From Myxococcales bacterium 68-20 (GTDB lineage: Bacteria > Myxococcota_A > Polyangia > Polyangiales > Polyangiaceae): a DNA stretch of 64,000 nt. A model generated the notes under the pieces. That model made no database searches. It saw only the letters and a program-made list of their open reading frames with translations, and was not told the DNA's origin. Positions 52,339 to 62,749 of this stretch are shown here, piece by piece (position 1 is the stretch's first letter; every line of letters starts with the position of its first letter). The DNA is taken from positions 201,441 to 265,440 of the forward strand of contig MKVQ01000001.1 in NCBI GenBank assembly GCA_001899635.1, in the 5' to 3' direction. A program made the position numbers and the translations under genes.

Positions 52339-53970
52339 TTACCGCTTCTTCGGACGGACGACCGAGAGGACGAGGGTGAGGTCGCTCTTCCCGAGCTCGC
52401 CCATGACGACGAGCGAGACGACGTACGTGAGCGAGACCGCAGGCGCGACGAGCAGCGTGACGACCTTCCCGAACCGCGGAAGGTAGAGCCCGAGGATCGT
52501 CGTCCCGGCGATGCACGCGCCGACACGAAGCGCGGTCTTGAGCGGGACGAACGCGCCCGCGGTCTTTCGCGCGGCGGTCACGCCGAACACGAGCGACACG
52601 CCGAGCGCACCGGCTGCCGCCGTGGCTGCGGCCATGATCTGCGCGTGACCGAACGGTGCGTTCGGAACGAGCACGACGCTGGCGGTGACGAGGAGCGCGA
52701 GCGCGAGCGCCGTGAGGCTCATCGCGGTACGCTCGCGGCCGAGGCTGACGAGGATCGTCGTTGCGAGGCCGAGCATCGCGAACGCCGACTGACCGAGCAC
52801 GAGGACGCGCAGGGCAGGGGCGCCCGAGGCCGCGATCTCCGCGTTGTACGCGAGTCGGATGAGCGACTCGGGCATGGCGACGATCACTGTCACCATGAGG
52901 CCGCACACGATTGCGCCGATGCGCGCGCCGCGCGAGACGAGCTCGGCGACCCGCGCGTCGCCCTCTTCCTGCTTCGCGCGTGCGAGCATCGGGAAGAGCA
53001 CCTGCGTGACGCTGAAGAGCAGCTGGTAGGGGAGGAACGCGAACAGCTGGCAGGCGCGGTAGACGCCGACCCACTCGTTCGCCGCTGTCGACGGCTCGGC
53101 GGCGACTCCGCCCGGCGTGAGTGGCGAGGGCACCGCCGCCGCCGCGAGCGAGAGGTAGCGGCCGAGCATGAAAATGTCGGCCTGCATCAGCCCGTTCACG
53201 AAGAGCTGCGCGAGCATCACGGGCACGACGAGCTTCACGTAGGCGCGCACCTCGGGCACGCCCGAGGGCCGCGCGCCGGCGAGTGCCTTGCCGGTGCCCG
53301 TCCACCGGAGCGCGAGGAGCAAGATGCCGATCGCCGCCATGACCGCGCCCGCGGTCGCGCCGAGCATGCCCGGCAGCGTGCCTGCCGCCTCCGCGATGCC
53401 ACGTGCGTTGCGCGCGAAGAACCAGCCGAAGCCGAGCATGCCGGCAGTGCGGAGCGTCGCGGCGACCATGTCGAGCGTCGCCTGCTTCGCGAACATCCGC
53501 CGGCCGTTGATGTACCCGACGAGCGGTGCGTAGATGCCGTACGTCGCGAGGACGCCGCCCATCGCCACGATCGGAGCGAGGATCTCCGGGGCGCTCTGGA
53601 AGTGAGCCACCACTGGGGCCGCGACGACGAGGAGCCCCGTCGCGACCGCGGCGATCGCGACGTGCGCGCGGAGGGTGGCGCGGAGCGCTTCACGCTCGAA
53701 CGCTCCGGCGGCGGCGACCGTTCGGCTCACGCCCTGCGTGGAGCTGGCGACGATGACGTTGTTGAAGACGTTCGAGACCGCGAACACACGCGCGAGCGCG
53801 CCGTAGTCCGCGAGGCCGATCGCGCGGGGAAGCAGCGCTTGCTGGACGAGACCCGTGACGATGAAGAAGACCTTCGCGGCGAGGACGGCAAGACCTCCTC
53901 GTCCGGCGCGCTTCTGCTCTTCGTCGGCCCCTGCTCGAGTCGTGTTGGTTTCGGTGTTCGTGTCCGTCAT
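52339..53970 (-). CDS. polysaccharide flippase / MATE-like membrane protein
   Basis: At 543 residues it has 12-14 hydrophobic helices. The N-terminal part reads GLAVLAAKVFFIVTGLVQQALLPRAIGLADYGALARVFAVSN, the pattern of the Wzx/MurJ-like oligosaccharide flippase superfamily. An exported-glycan or lipid-linked sugar substrate is likely. The start overlaps the stop of the upstream lipoprotein by 3 bp. Confidence 0.85.
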   Translation of the reverse strand: MTDTNTETNTTRAGADEEQKRAGRGGLAVLAAKVFFIVTGLVQQALLPRAIGLADYGALARVFAVSNVFNNVIVASSTQGVSRTVAAAGAFEREALRATLRAHVAIAAVATGLLVVAAPVVAHFQSAPEILAPIVAMGGVLATYGIYAPLVGYINGRRMFAKQATLDMVAATLRTAGMLGFGWFFARNARGIAEAAGTLPGMLGATAGAVMAAIGILLLALRWTGTGKALAGARPSGVPEVRAYVKLVVPVMLAQLFVNGLMQADIFMLGRYLSLAAAAVPSPLTPGGVAAEPSTAANEWVGVYRACQLFAFLPYQLLFSVTQVLFPMLARAKQEEGDARVAELVSRGARIGAIVCGLMVTVIVAMPESLIRLAYNAEIAASGAPALRVLVLGQSAFAMLGLATTILVSLGRERTAMSLTALALALLVTASVVLVPNAPFGHAQIMAAATAAAGALGVSLVFGVTAARKTAGAFVPLKTALRVGACIAGTTILGLYLPRFGKVVTLLVAPAVSLTYVVSLVVMGELGKSDLTLVLSVVRPKKR

Positions 53971-55142
53971 CGGAGCCGGGAATGGTCCGCCGCACGGAGT
54001 GCGACGGGACGCTGGGGCAGGTCGATCGTCCGACCGGACCTCGTGAGCGTGCAGCGATCCGTCCGCGTCAGCACGTGGACGGCGTAGCCGGTGCCGCCCC
54101 GCCGGCGGTCGCCGACGTAGAGGCGGTCGCCTCGCCAGGCGAGCCCCTGGAGATCGTAGCCGGGGGTCGGCCCGAGGATGGGCGCCTGGAACGTCGAGAG
54201 GACCTCACCGCTCTCGGGATCGAACGTGACGACCGAGGTCGGGTTCACGTCCGGCTGCGGGCCGGCGACGATCGCCGCACCGCAGCCGTCCGTCACGGCG
54301 ATCTCGGCGACGCTCCCGCCGAGGTCGCGCTCGCGGACGAGGAGCCGCGAGGTCGACGTCGCCGTGTCGAAGCGCTCGATGCCGGCCAGCTCTTCGTCGT
54401 CGGCGTCGAAGTTCCCCGGCATGGCCATGAAGAGCGCGCCGGCGAGCTCCGACATCGGGTTGAACGGGTTCCTGCCGACGAGGTCGAACGTTCCGTCGAC
54501 CGAGCGCGTCGCGACGTCGATGCGCAGCATCTGCGAGGTCTGCTTCGATCGCAGGAGGTCGTTGTCGTCGAGTCGCTCGAGCGTGACGAACGCCTTTGCG
54601 GCTCCATCGATGACGACGACGCGCACCGCATCGGCCTGCGGATTACCGTCCGCATCGAAGGGGGACAGGTCGATCGAGTGCGGCTCGAGCTCGCCGTCCT
54701 TGAAGAACGCGATGCGAGCTGCATCGTAGAGCGGAACGACGACCGTCTCATCGGGCGCCGCCGCCGCGTCGTGAGGGTTCGCCGCGCGCCTCACGCCGCT
54801 CACCGGATCCGTCGGTCCGAGGGAGGCGACGCTCATCCGCGAGAGCGGCCTGCCGCACGAGGTGTCGACCTCGAAGAGGAGATCGTTGTCCCGCGCCAGG
54901 AAGAACGCGCGGCCGTTCGCCAACGCGAGCATCGGATCCGTGCCGAGGTCCGAACCGCGGGCACACTCGCCCGGGGCGCCGCAGAGCGTGCTGGAGGAGT
55001 AGTCGCTCGCAGCCACGATGAGCTCCACGCCCTCGCATGATGTCGCCCCGGAAGAAGGCGCCTCGCTCGAGCTGCACGCCGGCGCCGTCGCGAGCAGGGC
55101 AGCGAGCGCAGGAAGAGGTAGAGCGAGGAGGGGAGACCTCAC
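53967..55142 (-). CDS. beta-propeller-like lipoprotein
   Basis: Signal ALLATAPAC with lipobox. The 360-residue mature part has repeats of about 45 residues with hydrophobic strands, for example RAFFLARDNDLLFEVDT, KAFVTLERLDDNDL and YVGDRRRGGTGYAVHVLTRTD. This suggests a propeller. No catalytic motif. Coupled to the flippase gene by overlap, so it may work at the envelope in the same pathway. Confidence 0.72.
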   Translation of the reverse strand: MRSPLLALPLPALAALLATAPACSSSEAPSSGATSCEGVELIVAASDYSSSTLCGAPGECARGSDLGTDPMLALANGRAFFLARDNDLLFEVDTSCGRPLSRMSVASLGPTDPVSGVRRAANPHDAAAAPDETVVVPLYDAARIAFFKDGELEPHSIDLSPFDADGNPQADAVRVVVIDGAAKAFVTLERLDDNDLLRSKQTSQMLRIDVATRSVDGTFDLVGRNPFNPMSELAGALFMAMPGNFDADDEELAGIERFDTATSTSRLLVRERDLGGSVAEIAVTDGCGAAIVAGPQPDVNPTSVVTFDPESGEVLSTFQAPILGPTPGYDLQGLAWRGDRLYVGDRRRGGTGYAVHVLTRTDRCTLTRSGRTIDLPQRPVALRAADHSRLR

Positions 55143-55157
55143 GCCCGGAGTTCTACC

Positions 55158-55688
55158 TCACTGCAACCGGTTCCGGTCGATAAGCTTTCCCTCCGGGGTC
55201 ATCCCGGCCTTCTTCCACCGATCCTCGTCGGTGAGGCCGGGCTCTTCCGGAGCGGGAGTCACGTCGTCGATCACCATCTGGCTGCGATACTCGCCCGCGA
55301 TCGCAGGTCGTCGGATCTCGATCGTGAGCCTCTTCGACGGATCCTTCGTCACCACGACCTTCTCGAAGCGCGTCTCGCTCGCGCCAGAAGAGCTCGTCCC
55401 CTCGGTCACCCGTGCGCGGACGAAGCTCGCGAGCTCTTCCTGAGTGTGGGTCGAGGCGACGTGGACGCTGCCGGCGAAGCGCGCCTTGACGGTCGCGTGG
55501 AGGGGGAGGGGGAGCGTGAAGGCATGGTCCCGCCCTTCTGCGATCTCGCCCGGGGCGAGGCGATCGGCGCTCGGTGCGGCAGAGGGAGCCGGCGTCGGGG
55601 GAGCCTGCTCCTTCCGCTTGCACGCCGAGGCGCTGCTCAGCGCGAGCGACGCGAGCGCGATGGCGATCAGTCGACGACGAGCGCCCAC
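55158..55688 (-). CDS. lipoprotein at the end of the minor-pilin operon
   Basis: A GTG start at 55688 lies inside the last codons of the PilY1-like gene. Signal IALASLALSSASAC with lipobox, then Pro/Ala linker and an alpha/beta domain with SFVRARVTEGTSSSGASETRFEKVVV. At 176 residues it is unassigned. The 22-bp overlap makes coupling with the pilus genes likely. Confidence 0.7.
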   Translation of the reverse strand: MGARRRLIAIALASLALSSASACKRKEQAPPTPAPSAAPSADRLAPGEIAEGRDHAFTLPLPLHATVKARFAGSVHVASTHTQEELASFVRARVTEGTSSSGASETRFEKVVVTKDPSKRLTIEIRRPAIAGEYRSQMVIDDVTPAPEEPGLTDEDRWKKAGMTPEGKLIDRNRLQ

Positions 55689-58600
55689 GCGTTCACCGTC
55701 GTCGAGATGCGCGGCAGCGGTCGCATGGACGACATCGCCGTCGCGGACGGCGGGAAGCCGTTCTGCGGCAGTCCCGCCTTGCTGACGCCGTAGGTGAGAT
55801 TGAACTGGCTCGGCGTCAGCTCCTGGAACCCGGTAGTCCCGGTGCCTTCGCCGACGTCTCCGATCATGGAGCAGGCTTGCGTCGGCCGGAGGGTGACGCC
55901 CGTGATGACGTGACCCGCGAGCGCGCCGACGACATCCTCCTTCTTGTCGAGCGAGCCGGAGCTGCATACGCCCGTCGCGGTGACGTTCGCGCACCACATT
56001 GGTTGGCCGCCCGGCAGCGTTCCCGTCCCGTCCGGCGTCACGTAGTTGAGGCCCCAGAGGCGCGCGACACCCGCGTTCTCGCACTGATTCGGCGCAGGCA
56101 CGTGGGGGGCGAACGTCGCGAAGTAGAGCGTGCGATCGAACACGGTCATCGGACCCGTCACCAGCTCGCCGTTGTCGAGCGTCTCCACCCATCGGGTCTG
56201 AGCGCGTGGAGGAATGGTCCCGGTGGGACGCCCCTCGAGGATGGACCAGACGTAGTTCTTCTCGCCGTTGCGGTAGACGATGTTCTCCTGATCGCCGGTC
56301 GCCGCGTTGATCACGAGAGCACCGCCCGTGTCGAGCGAGATCACCGGAGTGATCTGGACGGGCTGGCTCTCCGCGGGGTTCGTTCCGAGGATGAGGTCGG
56401 CGAAGAGCATCGCCTTCCACTGCGCCGGATCCTTGCTCGTGACGTCGATGCGCCACATGGTTCCGTCGGCGTCGCCGACGAACACCTTCTGCGCGACGGC
56501 GCCGACGGTCTGCGGATAGACGACCGGCGTGCCGACCATCGGTGAGTCGAACGGCGTCGGCGTGACGACGCCCGAGGCCCAGATCCGGTCGGGGGTGTCA
56601 TCGCGGCGGCCGAAGTGACGGAGGATCTCTCCGGTGTCGAGGCGGACGATCGTGATCCCGCGCCCGGGCACCGCGGCGTTCGCGGTGAACGAGGTCGCGT
56701 CGGTGCTGCAGTTCTGCGCCCACCTTCGGACGGTGCTGCGATAGCCGCGCGCGGTGTCGTGCGCGAGATCGGCGAGCGCCGCCGACCGGTTGCAGCTCGC
56801 GCCTCGCACCGGCGTCCCGTCGATGCCGCCCGGAAGGATCGCGACGCCCACCTGGCGCTCCCCCGTCGAGGTCTGGAGCTGGAGCGTCGTGATCGCCGGC
56901 GTCCCCGTGTTGCGGCCGAAGAGGGCCACCATCTCGGTGCCGTCCTTGGCGCGACGCACGACGCGGGCGGGATCGTTGGGGCCGTTCGACGGTACGTCCG
57001 TGAGCTGCCAGAGGAAGTGCGGACCACGCCGCGCCGCGGTGCCCTGCCCGTCGTAGTCGCCGGCGCCGGCCTCGTCCAGGCTGTATGCCGACGGAGACTG
57101 GTAGCCGGTGGCGCCGCCCGAGTTGAGGCACTCGCCCGCGATCGCCCCAGGCTGGGCCTGGGCGTTGCAGTCCGAGTCGGTGACGTTGACGCCGTAATAA
57201 CCGCCGCCGGAGACGCCCAGACCGGCGACGAGCGTGGTGTGCCACTTCGCTCCCGGTGACGTGCCGCCGCCGACGTCGAGGTCACCCGGAGCACGATCCC
57301 AGACGGTGTCTTTCACGACGGGTGTCCCGTCGAGCAAGATCTGGTTGCCGGAGGGATAGTTGCTCGCGAGTCGCGGAAGGACGGCGGGCGGGATGAAGGA
57401 CCAGAGCTCGTGGTGCCCGGCGGCGGCGGTCTCGACGGCCTTGAAGGCGTGAAGGACGCCGTCGGTCGTCGCGGCGAAGAGGGTCGGCTTGCGCCCCGCA
57501 CGCTTCGCCTGGAACGCGCGGTATCCCGCGTCGCGCAGGAGGCCGTCGGGCGGGCCGTTGACCACGGGGTTCGCGCGGAAGATCGCGCCGAGAGGAGCGC
57601 AGTCCGGGACGCAGACCTGGCCGGGGATCGTCGCGCAGCCGCTCGGATCGGAGACATCACACGCGGCGTTGCTGATCGAGCATCGTCCCGCCGAGGCGGA
57701 GCCAGCGAGGGACTTGCAGCGAACGTTGAAGTCGTACGAGGTCGTTCCGCCACCGGGAACGGTGCCGGTCTCGTTGATCGCACCGAAGTGGGCGGTCGCG
57801 AAGCCCATGACGACGCGCGAGCACGCCTCGCCGGCGTCCTGATCGAGCGCAGGGATCTCCACCGTCCCGCTTCCGATGCCGCTCGCCGCACGACCGCGCT
57901 TGCACGTGTAGCGATCGATGTCGAGCGCGAGCCGCATGTCGTTCGCGTTCCAGAGGTCCCAGTCCCTGGCGCCGCGCTCCGTCCCACGATAGGCGGGCAC
58001 GCCGTCCGTGGTCGTGGCGGCGAACGGGCGAACGGTGCGCGCCGCGTCCACCACCCCGGAGGCTCCCGGCACCCGCTCCGGCACCATCGTGATGAAGAGC
58101 CGGTTCGCGGCCCCCTGCGCCGCGAGGTTGATCGCCATGCTGTCGCCGGCGGTGATCGACGGGTCCTGCAGATTGGCCTTGAACGGCGTGCCGCCGCAGA
58201 CCGAGCGTTCGCGCCGGATCTCGCCGGACCAGGGCTTCTGCGCGTTCGGGATGAACGAGGCGAGGTACTGCGCGGTCGTCGCGCCTGCGTTGACGCCTGC
58301 CGCCGAGTAGACCGCCGGCGTGAACGCCGGGACCGTGCGCGTGGCGACCGACTTCGTGATCGACGCGAGAATGCGTCCGAACGAGAGGTTGATGTCCGCC
58401 TGCGATTCGGCGAAGAACGGCCCGACGGCAGGCGCCGAAGCCGGTGCCGAAGCGCCTCCCGATCCCTCGTACGCGATGCGGTTCAGCTCGCAGCACGCCT
58501 CGGCGGTCGAGCCGGGCGGAGGTGCCGTCGCGCAGGCCGCCGCCATCGCCGTCGGATTGTTCCCGACGCCGTTGTACCAGGCCTTGCAGTTGTTCATCCC

Positions 58601-60037
58601 CGGGACGTTGTACGGGGCAGGGAAGCCGTCGCCGCCGGTGGTGCTCGTGCCGTTGACCGAGAACCCGATGACGAACGTCGTGACTCGACGTGCCGGGTCC
58701 GCGTAGAGCGCCGCTGCCGTCTGCGCGGCGGTCTGCGGGAACGGACACCGGCCGCCCGGTCCCTGACAGGCGGGGCGAAGGTTCAGGTTCGGGGCGCCGT
58801 CCGTGAGGAGGATGATGTACTGCTCGCGGCAGTTCGCCGTCGCGACGTACGCGTCCGCCTTCGGACCGTTCTGGTGGTACCAGAAGTAGTCGCGCGCATC
58901 GTCCATCATGCCGTCGATCGGCGTCGCGCCGTAGGGACGGCTCGACAAGAGGACGCGCTGGATCTGCTCGTTGACCCGCTGGATGTCGAGGAGCGTGGCG
59001 TCCTCGCGCGGGAACTCGACCATGCGGCCTTCCCACGGCGGTGCACCGGCGTGCCGTGCGCCGACCTCGAACGCCTGGCTCGGAGGCGCGCAGAGCTCGG
59101 GGAGGCCATCGGCGGCGCCCGGAAGGAGCGTGCTCAGGCCGTAGGCCGGGTTGGACGGATCGCGCCTGTAGCTCCACAGACCGAGGAACGGAAGCGTGGT
59201 GCCGGACGCGGTCTGAACCGAGCCTTGCGGCGGCCACGACCCGCCGTTGACGCCGATCTCGGCGCTCTCGTCGTTGTCGAACGTCATCAGGCCGAAGCGC
59301 ACGTAGTCGCGAGCGGCGTCGAGCTGACCGTCAGGTGCCTGATCGAAGACGCACGAATAATTGCCGAGCGGCGAGGAGAGCGCCGAGTTCGCTGCGTACT
59401 GCGACTGCATGTACGAGTAGCTGGCGGAGACGAGCGCGTCGTCGGGAAAGTCACGGACGTCGCCGCCTTGTCCCGCGGCCGCCGCGTACCCGAGCGACGT
59501 CGGACCGACGCCGGTCGTTCCGCTCGCCGCGCCGGGCAGGCGGTGCGGGCCGATCGCGCATACCGAGCCCCCGTTCGCGGTCGAGCCGGAGAGCGGGCGA
59601 TGGTAGGGCAGGAAGTAATCCGTATCGTACGGGCTGACGCCGGCGATCTTGTACTCGTTCCGGAACGCGTTACCGGCGGCGGACGAGGAGCGATTCATCG
59701 CGGCGCAGCTGTAATACGGCTGCATGTTGCCGGTGAGCGCCTGGAGGAGCATGCCCCAGCGGTTGGGGGTCGACTCCACGCCCGGATTGCACGCGTTCGT
59801 GAGACCGGTGCTGCCCGTCGAGTTGTCGGCCGGGAGCGAGCCGTCCGTCATGCGCTCCATCGAGCCCGACGTGTCGACGAGGAGCAGGACGTTCGGCATC
59901 GGCTTCTGCGTCGCGCTGCTCTGCGCATGGGCATCGCGCGACACGACGAGCGACGCACCTGCGCCGAGGAGGGCCAGCGTGAGGATGCCGCGAGAGGTGC
60001 CACGGCGAAGTGCTCGAGGGTTCGGATTCGCTCGCAT
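55667..60037 (-). CDS. pilY1: PilY1-like pilus tip protein with vWA domain
   Basis: At 1456 residues. A signal peptide (TLALLGAGASLVVSRDAHAQ) precedes a vWA domain with MIDAS DTSGS near residue 55. The C-terminal half has the PilY1 beta-propeller: KVFVGDADGTMWRIDVTSKDP, LFAATTDGVLHAFKAVE and VLPRLASNYPSGN. PilY1 sits at the type IV pilus tip and acts in adhesion and mechanosensing. The ATG at 60037 follows GGAGG. It lies downstream of four prepilin-type genes on the same strand. Confidence 0.9.
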   Translation of the reverse strand: MRANPNPRALRRGTSRGILTLALLGAGASLVVSRDAHAQSSATQKPMPNVLLLVDTSGSMERMTDGSLPADNSTGSTGLTNACNPGVESTPNRWGMLLQALTGNMQPYYSCAAMNRSSSAAGNAFRNEYKIAGVSPYDTDYFLPYHRPLSGSTANGGSVCAIGPHRLPGAASGTTGVGPTSLGYAAAAGQGGDVRDFPDDALVSASYSYMQSQYAANSALSSPLGNYSCVFDQAPDGQLDAARDYVRFGLMTFDNDESAEIGVNGGSWPPQGSVQTASGTTLPFLGLWSYRRDPSNPAYGLSTLLPGAADGLPELCAPPSQAFEVGARHAGAPPWEGRMVEFPREDATLLDIQRVNEQIQRVLLSSRPYGATPIDGMMDDARDYFWYHQNGPKADAYVATANCREQYIILLTDGAPNLNLRPACQGPGGRCPFPQTAAQTAAALYADPARRVTTFVIGFSVNGTSTTGGDGFPAPYNVPGMNNCKAWYNGVGNNPTAMAAACATAPPPGSTAEACCELNRIAYEGSGGASAPASAPAVGPFFAESQADINLSFGRILASITKSVATRTVPAFTPAVYSAAGVNAGATTAQYLASFIPNAQKPWSGEIRRERSVCGGTPFKANLQDPSITAGDSMAINLAAQGAANRLFITMVPERVPGASGVVDAARTVRPFAATTTDGVPAYRGTERGARDWDLWNANDMRLALDIDRYTCKRGRAASGIGSGTVEIPALDQDAGEACSRVVMGFATAHFGAINETGTVPGGGTTSYDFNVRCKSLAGSASAGRCSISNAACDVSDPSGCATIPGQVCVPDCAPLGAIFRANPVVNGPPDGLLRDAGYRAFQAKRAGRKPTLFAATTDGVLHAFKAVETAAAGHHELWSFIPPAVLPRLASNYPSGNQILLDGTPVVKDTVWDRAPGDLDVGGGTSPGAKWHTTLVAGLGVSGGGYYGVNVTDSDCNAQAQPGAIAGECLNSGGATGYQSPSAYSLDEAGAGDYDGQGTAARRGPHFLWQLTDVPSNGPNDPARVVRRAKDGTEMVALFGRNTGTPAITTLQLQTSTGERQVGVAILPGGIDGTPVRGASCNRSAALADLAHDTARGYRSTVRRWAQNCSTDATSFTANAAVPGRGITIVRLDTGEILRHFGRRDDTPDRIWASGVVTPTPFDSPMVGTPVVYPQTVGAVAQKVFVGDADGTMWRIDVTSKDPAQWKAMLFADLILGTNPAESQPVQITPVISLDTGGALVINAATGDQENIVYRNGEKNYVWSILEGRPTGTIPPRAQTRWVETLDNGELVTGPMTVFDRTLYFATFAPHVPAPNQCENAGVARLWGLNYVTPDGTGTLPGGQPMWCANVTATGVCSSGSLDKKEDVVGALAGHVITGVTLRPTQACSMIGDVGEGTGTTGFQELTPSQFNLTYGVSKAGLPQNGFPPSATAMSSMRPLPRISTTVNAWALVVD

Positions 60038-60048
60038 ACGTCCTCCAA

Positions 60049-60780
60049 TCACTGCCGGAAGTACGGGCCGACGGTGAGACGGCCGCGCCCCTGCGCGATG
60101 CTCTCTGCGGGAGTGGTCGACGCGGCGACTGGGGTCGCTGCATTCTTCATGTCGACGAAGGTCGTGACGGTGACCTGGGTGAAGGTGAAGCGATCGTTGA
60201 GCCCGGTGCCGGGGGGCGGCGGTATGTCGACCGGGTTGGTGACCTCGACTCGCACGTACGCGCGCTGCGGGACGTCACCGAAGCTCTGGGGACTGAACGT
60301 GGTCTGCGTCGTTCCGTCGAGCGTCCACGGGTTCACGTTCTTCGCCATGTGCTGCATCTCCGCGACGCTCCACGAGAGGCACGCCTGCGCTCCGCGGAAC
60401 TCCGCGTTCGTTCCGGCGTTGAACGCGTTTGCCGTCTTGCAGTTCGTTGCCTGGATGTCGGTGCCCGCGCCCGTTCGACCGGACTGCATCGCCTTGACGA
60501 TCTCGCCGGTGGTTCCCGGAGTGAAGGTCTCCGCGGTGAGCACGAGCGCGTGCTCGGCCGCGCTCTGCGCCTGCGCGGACTGGCGCAGATGGCCCGCCGA
60601 CCGGATGTCGATTGCCGTCGCGCTCAGCCCGTAGATGCCCATCGCGGCGAGGAGCCCGAGGGTGATCGCGACGATGAACATCGCCGCGCCGGCGCTGTCA
60701 CGACGCGCGCGTGCACGAGCGAGCGCTCCGCGACTGCGCGCCGACACCGAGGGAGAGCTGGGGGGGCTCGCGATGCGCAT
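60049..60780 (-). CDS. pilX: PilX-like minor pilin assembly protein
   Basis: The N-terminal helix AAMFIVAITLGLLAAMGIYGLSATAIDIRSAGHLRQSAQAQSAAEHAL is the PilX pattern: a hydrophobic start, then Ala/Gln-rich helix. It lacks a clear G/FTLxE prepilin site. Start at 60780 overlaps the pilW stop by one base. PilX helps initiate pilus assembly with PilV, PilW, FimU and PilY1. Confidence 0.8.
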   Translation of the reverse strand: MRIASPPSSPSVSARSRGALARARARRDSAGAAMFIVAITLGLLAAMGIYGLSATAIDIRSAGHLRQSAQAQSAAEHALVLTAETFTPGTTGEIVKAMQSGRTGAGTDIQATNCKTANAFNAGTNAEFRGAQACLSWSVAEMQHMAKNVNPWTLDGTTQTTFSPQSFGDVPQRAYVRVEVTNPVDIPPPPGTGLNDRFTFTQVTVTTFVDMKNAATPVAASTTPAESIAQGRGRLTVGPYFRQ

Positions 60781-62087
60781 CAGTAGTTCGCCCTTGCCTG
60801 GTTGAGGAGAGCCACTTCCGAGATCACGGTTCGAACGCGCGCCCAGTCCGTACACGGCTCAGGCCCCATGCAGTAGCGCGTGATGTACGGCGGCCCTGCA
60901 CTCGTCGGCAGGTCCGCCCGGCGGTCCGGGAACGGCGTCCGGAAGGCGAGTCGGTAGCGGACCGAACGAATCCGTTGCGGACCCATGTTCTGGAGCGACG
61001 CTGCCCCCACCTGGCCGGCCCACGTCGCGAAGAGCGCATCATCCGATTCGAAGTTGGCGTTGACGGTGGTCGGCGGGGCGCCAGGGACCGAGCTGTCGAC
61101 GAAGAGGCCGAACTTCATGTCGACCGCGTGCTCCGCAACCACCTCGGGCGCGCCGACGGGCAGACTGTTCGCGGCCAGCACCTGGCGGTACAAGTTGAAC
61201 TTGTTCGTGCCTGTCCCTTCGAGCACCGGATCGAGGCGACGCGGCTCGTTCTCGACCCCGAGAAACCAGCGCACCCGCTGGATGGGCGCGATCGCCACCT
61301 CTTCCATCACGCGCGCGCCGCACACGTCCCCGAGCGTCGCTTGGGTGGTCAGGATCCCATCGCTGCCGGAGCCTTCGAGCTGGAGGAGGACCGACTCGGG
61401 CTGGGTGGGGTCCGGGGCGACGCCGCAGACGGTCAGGTAGTGGAAGCATCCACGCATATCCATGACCTGGACGGCGTAGAGCATGCCGGGCACCGGCGGG
61501 CTCATCCGCAGGCCGGGCATGAACGCGACCTCCGTCATTGCCTGGCGCCCCGCCGCATCGGCCGCTCCGTTGAAGAGGCGGCGCACGGCGGGATCCGCCT
61601 GTCCGCTCAGGCGCACGACGGTGCCGCAGCCGCCGCCGGCGTCCACCATGAACTGGCCACGGTAGACGTCGTCGGTCGTCAGGTTGCCGGCGATCTGGAG
61701 CTCGTGGGGCGAGAGGCCGTTCCGCAGCGTGTACGCGTGCCCCCGAACGCTCGCGTCGGCCGGCAGGATGCGGATCCCCTGGAGGTCCTGGAGCGCGGGG
61801 ATGCGGTAGGGCTGTCCCACCGCGCCCGGGATCCTCGCGATCCTCGGATCCCACTGGATGTTCGGCGTCGACATGTACGAGGCCCGCGAGAGGTCGTTGC
61901 GCAGCCGCTCCGACGCCGCGCGCACGCTGGCCTCGACGCCGGAGATCCGCGCTTGCTCGTAGAAGGTCGTCGTCGCCGTGCGCGCGAGCGCGACCGCCGC
62001 GAGGGCGATGATGAGCCCCATCACCAGCGAGACCATCAGCTCGACGAGCGTGAAGCCTCGGCTTCGGACGAGTGCGCGCCGCTTCAT
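60780..62087 (-). CDS. pilW: PilW-like minor pilin
   Basis: Prepilin peptidase site RG|FTLVELMVSLVMG with Glu at +5, then a 400-residue globular part with the IDVEN-type C-terminal fold typical of PilW. Start ATG at 62087 overlaps the pilV stop (ATGA). Part of the priming complex of type IV pili. Confidence 0.87.
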   Translation of the reverse strand: MKRRALVRSRGFTLVELMVSLVMGLIIALAAVALARTATTTFYEQARISGVEASVRAASERLRNDLSRASYMSTPNIQWDPRIARIPGAVGQPYRIPALQDLQGIRILPADASVRGHAYTLRNGLSPHELQIAGNLTTDDVYRGQFMVDAGGGCGTVVRLSGQADPAVRRLFNGAADAAGRQAMTEVAFMPGLRMSPPVPGMLYAVQVMDMRGCFHYLTVCGVAPDPTQPESVLLQLEGSGSDGILTTQATLGDVCGARVMEEVAIAPIQRVRWFLGVENEPRRLDPVLEGTGTNKFNLYRQVLAANSLPVGAPEVVAEHAVDMKFGLFVDSSVPGAPPTTVNANFESDDALFATWAGQVGAASLQNMGPQRIRSVRYRLAFRTPFPDRRADLPTSAGPPYITRYCMGPEPCTDWARVRTVISEVALLNQARANY

Positions 62088-62749
62088 GGCGTGGGGGTTC
62101 CTCCGGGCGCGGGCGTGGGGTTTCCTCGAAGAGCGGTGGTCACGTTGACGAAGTGGTAGTGGTTGCGCTCCGCCGCGGAGGTGACGTCGAGGTTGGCGCA
62201 GTTCGGCGGGCCGTACTCGAGCCGCGACCACACCACCCGGATCTCCGCGCGGATGATCGCCGTCGGGTTCACGCCGCTGCCGCTGTTCGCGATCCAGGCG
62301 AGCCTGTAGTGAACGCAGAAGGCGCGGTCGTCCGAGGCCGGGTCGATGTCGCGACCGAGGAGATCGAAGGCCGCCGAATACCCCTCCATCGCGGGGCCAG
62401 CAATCGGGACCCGCCACGCGTCGTCGATGTTCGCCGCGTCGAGCCACAACGTGTTGTCGATGTTCGAGGTCGTGACCAGGCTGTTCGGCTCGGTCCAGGC
62501 GAGCGAGTCGCGCTGGAGGCGGTGCTGCCACTCGCGCGCGATGTTCGTCGCGATGTCGAAGTTGCGCGCGTCGGCGCCGCCCTGGATCGTCACGCGCTGC
62601 ATCCCGATCACGCCCGCGGCGCCGATCGCGAAGAGCGTCATCGCGCTCAGGACCTCGACGACCGTGTAGCCGCGCCGGCTGCCAAGCGAACGGGAGCGTG
62701 CGTCAGCGGAGCCGAGCTTCGCGCAGGAACGAGGAGCGGTGTTCTTCAT
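62084..62749 (-). CDS. pilV: PilV-like minor pilin
   Basis: Prepilin site RRG|YTVVEVLSAMTLFAIGAAGVIG, 221 residues, with a basic 26-residue leader. Overlaps both neighbours (fimT stop and pilW start). Minor pilin of the assembly-initiation complex. Confidence 0.87.
   Translation of the reverse strand: MKNTAPRSCAKLGSADARSRSLGSRRGYTVVEVLSAMTLFAIGAAGVIGMQRVTIQGGADARNFDIATNIAREWQHRLQRDSLAWTEPNSLVTTSNIDNTLWLDAANIDDAWRVPIAGPAMEGYSAAFDLLGRDIDPASDDRAFCVHYRLAWIANSGSGVNPTAIIRAEIRVVWSRLEYGPPNCANLDVTSAAERNHYHFVNVTTALRGNPTPAPGGTPTP

Noticed and set aside
57410-60634. 1074-aa plus-strand frame opposite pilY1
   Set aside because: No domain, arginine-rich, entirely antisense to the PilY1-like gene.
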